Below are positions 7,598-9,360 of a stretch of 9,360 nucleotides of DNA, piece after piece. Under the pieces are notes generated by a model. It was given only the letters and a program-made list of their open reading frames with translations. It ran no database searches and was not told the origin of the DNA. Positions within the stretch are counted from its first letter, which is position 1; every line of letters begins with the position of its first letter. Both the position numbers and the translations under genes were made by a program. The stretch is from Silvimonas sp. JCM 19000 (GTDB taxonomy: Bacteria > Pseudomonadota > Gammaproteobacteria > Burkholderiales > Chitinibacteraceae): the NCBI GenBank assembly GCA_001313065.1, contig BBFD01000159.1, positions 1 to 9,360 on the forward strand, given 5' to 3'.

Positions 7598-7627
7598 TTG
7601 CGCGCACGCCCCTCCCCCGCTTTTAAT
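7598..7627 (+). promoter_or_regulatory. Candidate promoter of the YfeH-like transporter
   Basis: TTGCGC (7598-7603) and TTTTAA or TTTAAT (from 7621 or 7622) with 17-18 nt between them, about 35 nt before the ATG at 7663. It is the only A/T-rich -10-like stretch in an otherwise GC-rich leader. Confidence 0.35.
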
Positions 7628-7662
7628 AAGGCCTTCGCGCCGTCTTTACCGGAAACACCCGC

Positions 7663-8668
7663 ATGACCCGTCCCCGCTTTCTGCCCGACAACTTTACGCT
7701 GGCCCTGATCGCCACCGTCATCATCGCCAGCCTGATTCCGTGCCATGGCCAGGGCGCGGTGGCGTTTGGCTACATCACCAATTTTGCCGTCGGCCTGCTG
7801 TTTTTTTTCTGCATGGCGCCAAGCTATCGCGCGAAGCGGTCATTGCCGGGGCCACGCACTGGCGGCTGCATCTGGTGGTTATGCTCAGCACTTTTGTGAT
7901 GTTTCCGCTGCTGGGGCTGTTGCTGAAGCCCTTGCTGTCGCCGATGGTGACGCCCGAGCTGTATATGGGCGTGCTGTTTTTTATGTGCGCTGCCGTCCAC
8001 CGTGCAGTCGTCGATTGCCTTTACCGCCATGGCGCGCGGCAATGTGCCGGCGGCCATTTGCAGCGCGTCGGCGTCCAATCTGTTTGGCATCTTTATTACG
8101 CCGGTGGTGGCGGGCCTGCTGCTGGGCGCGCATGGCGGCATGAACTTTTCAATGGATTCGGTGCTGAATATCGTCATGCAATTGTTGCTGCCGTTTATTG
8201 CCGGCCAGATCGCGCGCAAGTGGATCGGCGGCTGGGTGGATCGCAATAAGGGCATGCTCAAGTTTGTGGATCAGGGCTCGATTTTGCTGGTGGTGTATAC
8301 GGCGTTCAGCGAGGCGGTGATCCAGGGCTTGTGGCACAACACGCCCCTGCCCGCGCTGGGTGCGTTGCTGATCGTCAACGCCATATTGCTGGCCGTGGTG
8401 CTGCTGCTGACCACCTATGGCAGCCGCGTGCTGGGCTTTAATAAAGAAGACGAGATTGTGATTGTGTTCTGCGGCTCAAAGAAAAGCCTGGCCAGTGGCG
8501 TGCCGATTGCAACGTGCTGTTTGCCGGCCACGCGTGGGCGCGATTGTGCTGCCGCTGATGCTGTTCCACCAGATTCAGCTAATGACCTGCGCCGTGCTGG
8601 CCCAGCGCTACGCCCGCCGCCCCCACCCCGAAGCCCCGGTCGCTGCTGAGGTCATCGCTAACTCGTAA
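7663..8668 (+). CDS. YfeH-like SBF/BASS-family transporter
   Basis: Inner-membrane protein of the bile acid:sodium symporter superfamily (SBF-like branch), close in sequence to E. coli YfeH; about 334 aa, the usual length. Matching blocks are LLFFLHGAKLSREAVIAG, HWRLHLVVMLSTFVMFPLLG, ALPSTVQSSIAFTAMARGNV, CSASASNLFGIF, QGSILLVVYTAFSEAV, DEIVIVFCGSKKSLASGVPI and VLPLMLFHQIQLM. The physiological substrate is not known. Four frame breaks are present: the T8 run at 7801-7808 (probably two extra), the T6 run at 7977-7982 (one extra), near 8510 (PI must join ANVLFAGHA; one missing) and near 8534 (one missing). It is transcribed divergently from the fluoride exporter and has no riboswitch on its own side. 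Element B starts 5 nt after its stop. Confidence 0.88.
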
Positions 8669-8673
8669 AGATG

Positions 8674-8838
8674 CATAGGGTGGGTCGAGACCCACCACTC
8701 AAAGCCGCCAATTCGAGCTGAGCAGCTTCGAGACGCCGCTTTGACTGAGAGCCTTTAACCCCCTCCAACCGACGCGGCAGTTGGAACCTCACCGTTCGAG
8801 TCAATGCCATTGAAAGGTGGGTCTAGACCCACCCTATG
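8674..8838. repeat. 165-bp element B with inverted palindromic termini
   Basis: The left end starts CATAGGGTGGGTC at 8674 and continues GA, GACCCACC with one shared G-A step, then TCAAAGCCG. The right end is the inverse, closing CCCTATG at 8838. The right palindrome GGTGGGTCTAGACCCACC (8816-8833) is perfect. It has the same length, same ends and same inward orientation as element A, about 2.6 kb away. The interiors are largely unrelated apart from CAAAGCCG next to the left end and a short AGCnTTTAA block at a similar offset. It lies between convergent genes and overlaps the 3' end of cyoE. It probably works as a bidirectional stop there, whatever its origin. Confidence 0.8.
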
Positions 8839-9360
8839 ACGTGCGCGAGGCGATCTACGAGTAAACCGCCAAACACAAACGCCAGGTATTTGATCGAATA
8901 AAAGAACAGCCCGCGCGCGACTTGTTCGTCGTGCGTGCGGTACAAGCGCCAGCTGCGCAGCACGAAGCCGGCGTTAAACCAGCAGGCGATAGCAAGGTAC
9001 AGCCAGCCGCTCATGCCGATGGCAAACGGCAACAGGCTGACTGCAAACAGCGCCAGCGCATACAGCAGGATCATCTGGCGCGTATAGGCCGGGCCGTGGG
9101 TGACCGGCAGCATCGGCAGCCCGGCCTTTTGATAATCGAGGCGGCGATACAGCGCCAGCGCCCAGAAGTGCGGCGGCGTCCAGGTATAGATCAGCAAGAA
9201 CAGCACGGCTGCTTCCGGCGGCACGGGTGCCGGTGACGGCGGCCCAGCCCAGCACCGGCGGCATCGCCCCGGCCGCACCGCCAATCACGATATTTTTTGT
9301 GGCGTGGCGGGTTTCAGCAGCGTGTGTAGACCACGCATAGCCAAAAGAAAGTGGCCAGTG
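8823..9360 (-). CDS. ctaB: Protoheme IX farnesyltransferase (heme O synthase), 3' part
   Basis: Polytopic membrane enzyme of the UbiA prenyltransferase family that adds farnesyl to heme b, giving heme O for cytochrome oxidases (CtaB/CyoE). The 5' part lies beyond 9360, so the first Asp-rich motif is not visible. Present here are [35 protein letters not shown] and the second Asp motif region [15 protein letters not shown], then the last membrane helices ending [16 protein letters not shown] and LLVDRLAH. Three breaks are seen: near 9321 (one missing), the T6 run at 9293-9298 and GGG at 9225-9227 (one extra). The final codons (IGWV) and the TAG stop come from the right end of element B. The sequence alone does not decide between the names ctaB and cyoE. 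Confidence 0.9.

Noticed and set aside
7663..8668. Fluoride role for the divergent YfeH-like transporter
   Set aside because: The riboswitch is on the opposite strand and reads away from this gene; nothing links it to fluoride.

Overview
The window is GC-rich proteobacterial chromosome. The gene set (alkanesulfonate uptake and desulfonation, a CLC-F fluoride exporter, a YfeH-type transporter, a CtaB/CyoE heme O synthase) and the protein sequences suggest a betaproteobacterium, possibly Neisseriales. The taxonomy is inference.

Layout. Positions 1-329 (minus) hold the 5' part of a secreted protein gene that runs off the left edge. Positions 428-5773 (minus) hold a sulfonate operon transcribed in the order ssuE, ssuA1, ssuA2, ssuD, ssuC, ssuB. 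It has tight spacing and, unusually, two tandem substrate-binding proteins for one permease and one ATPase. Positions 5774-6099 are intergenic: the ssuE leader, a candidate promoter and operator, and a 165-bp element (A) bounded by inverted palindromic ends. Positions 6100-7330 (minus) encode a CLC-F fluoride/proton antiporter, preceded at 7396-7460 by a fluoride riboswitch and at 7465-7493 by a good sigma-70-like promoter. Positions 7663-8668 (plus, divergent) encode a YfeH-like transporter. Positions 8674-8838 are a second 165-bp element (B) with the same ends, lying between convergent genes. Positions 8823-9360 (minus) are the 3' part of ctaB/cyoE.

How the genes work together. SsuA proteins capture sulfonates in the periplasm and SsuBC imports them. 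SsuE supplies reduced FMN to SsuD, which releases sulfite under sulfur limitation. Separately, fluoride binding to the riboswitch should turn on the CLC-F exporter.

Sequence quality. Every gene reads as a recognisable full-length family member only if the frame is changed one to seven times, about 29 times in total. Most extra bases lie in A/T runs and most missing bases in short G/C runs. This pattern points to uncorrected sequencing indels, not to gene decay. Gene spans below therefore cross frames, and residue counts are approximate.
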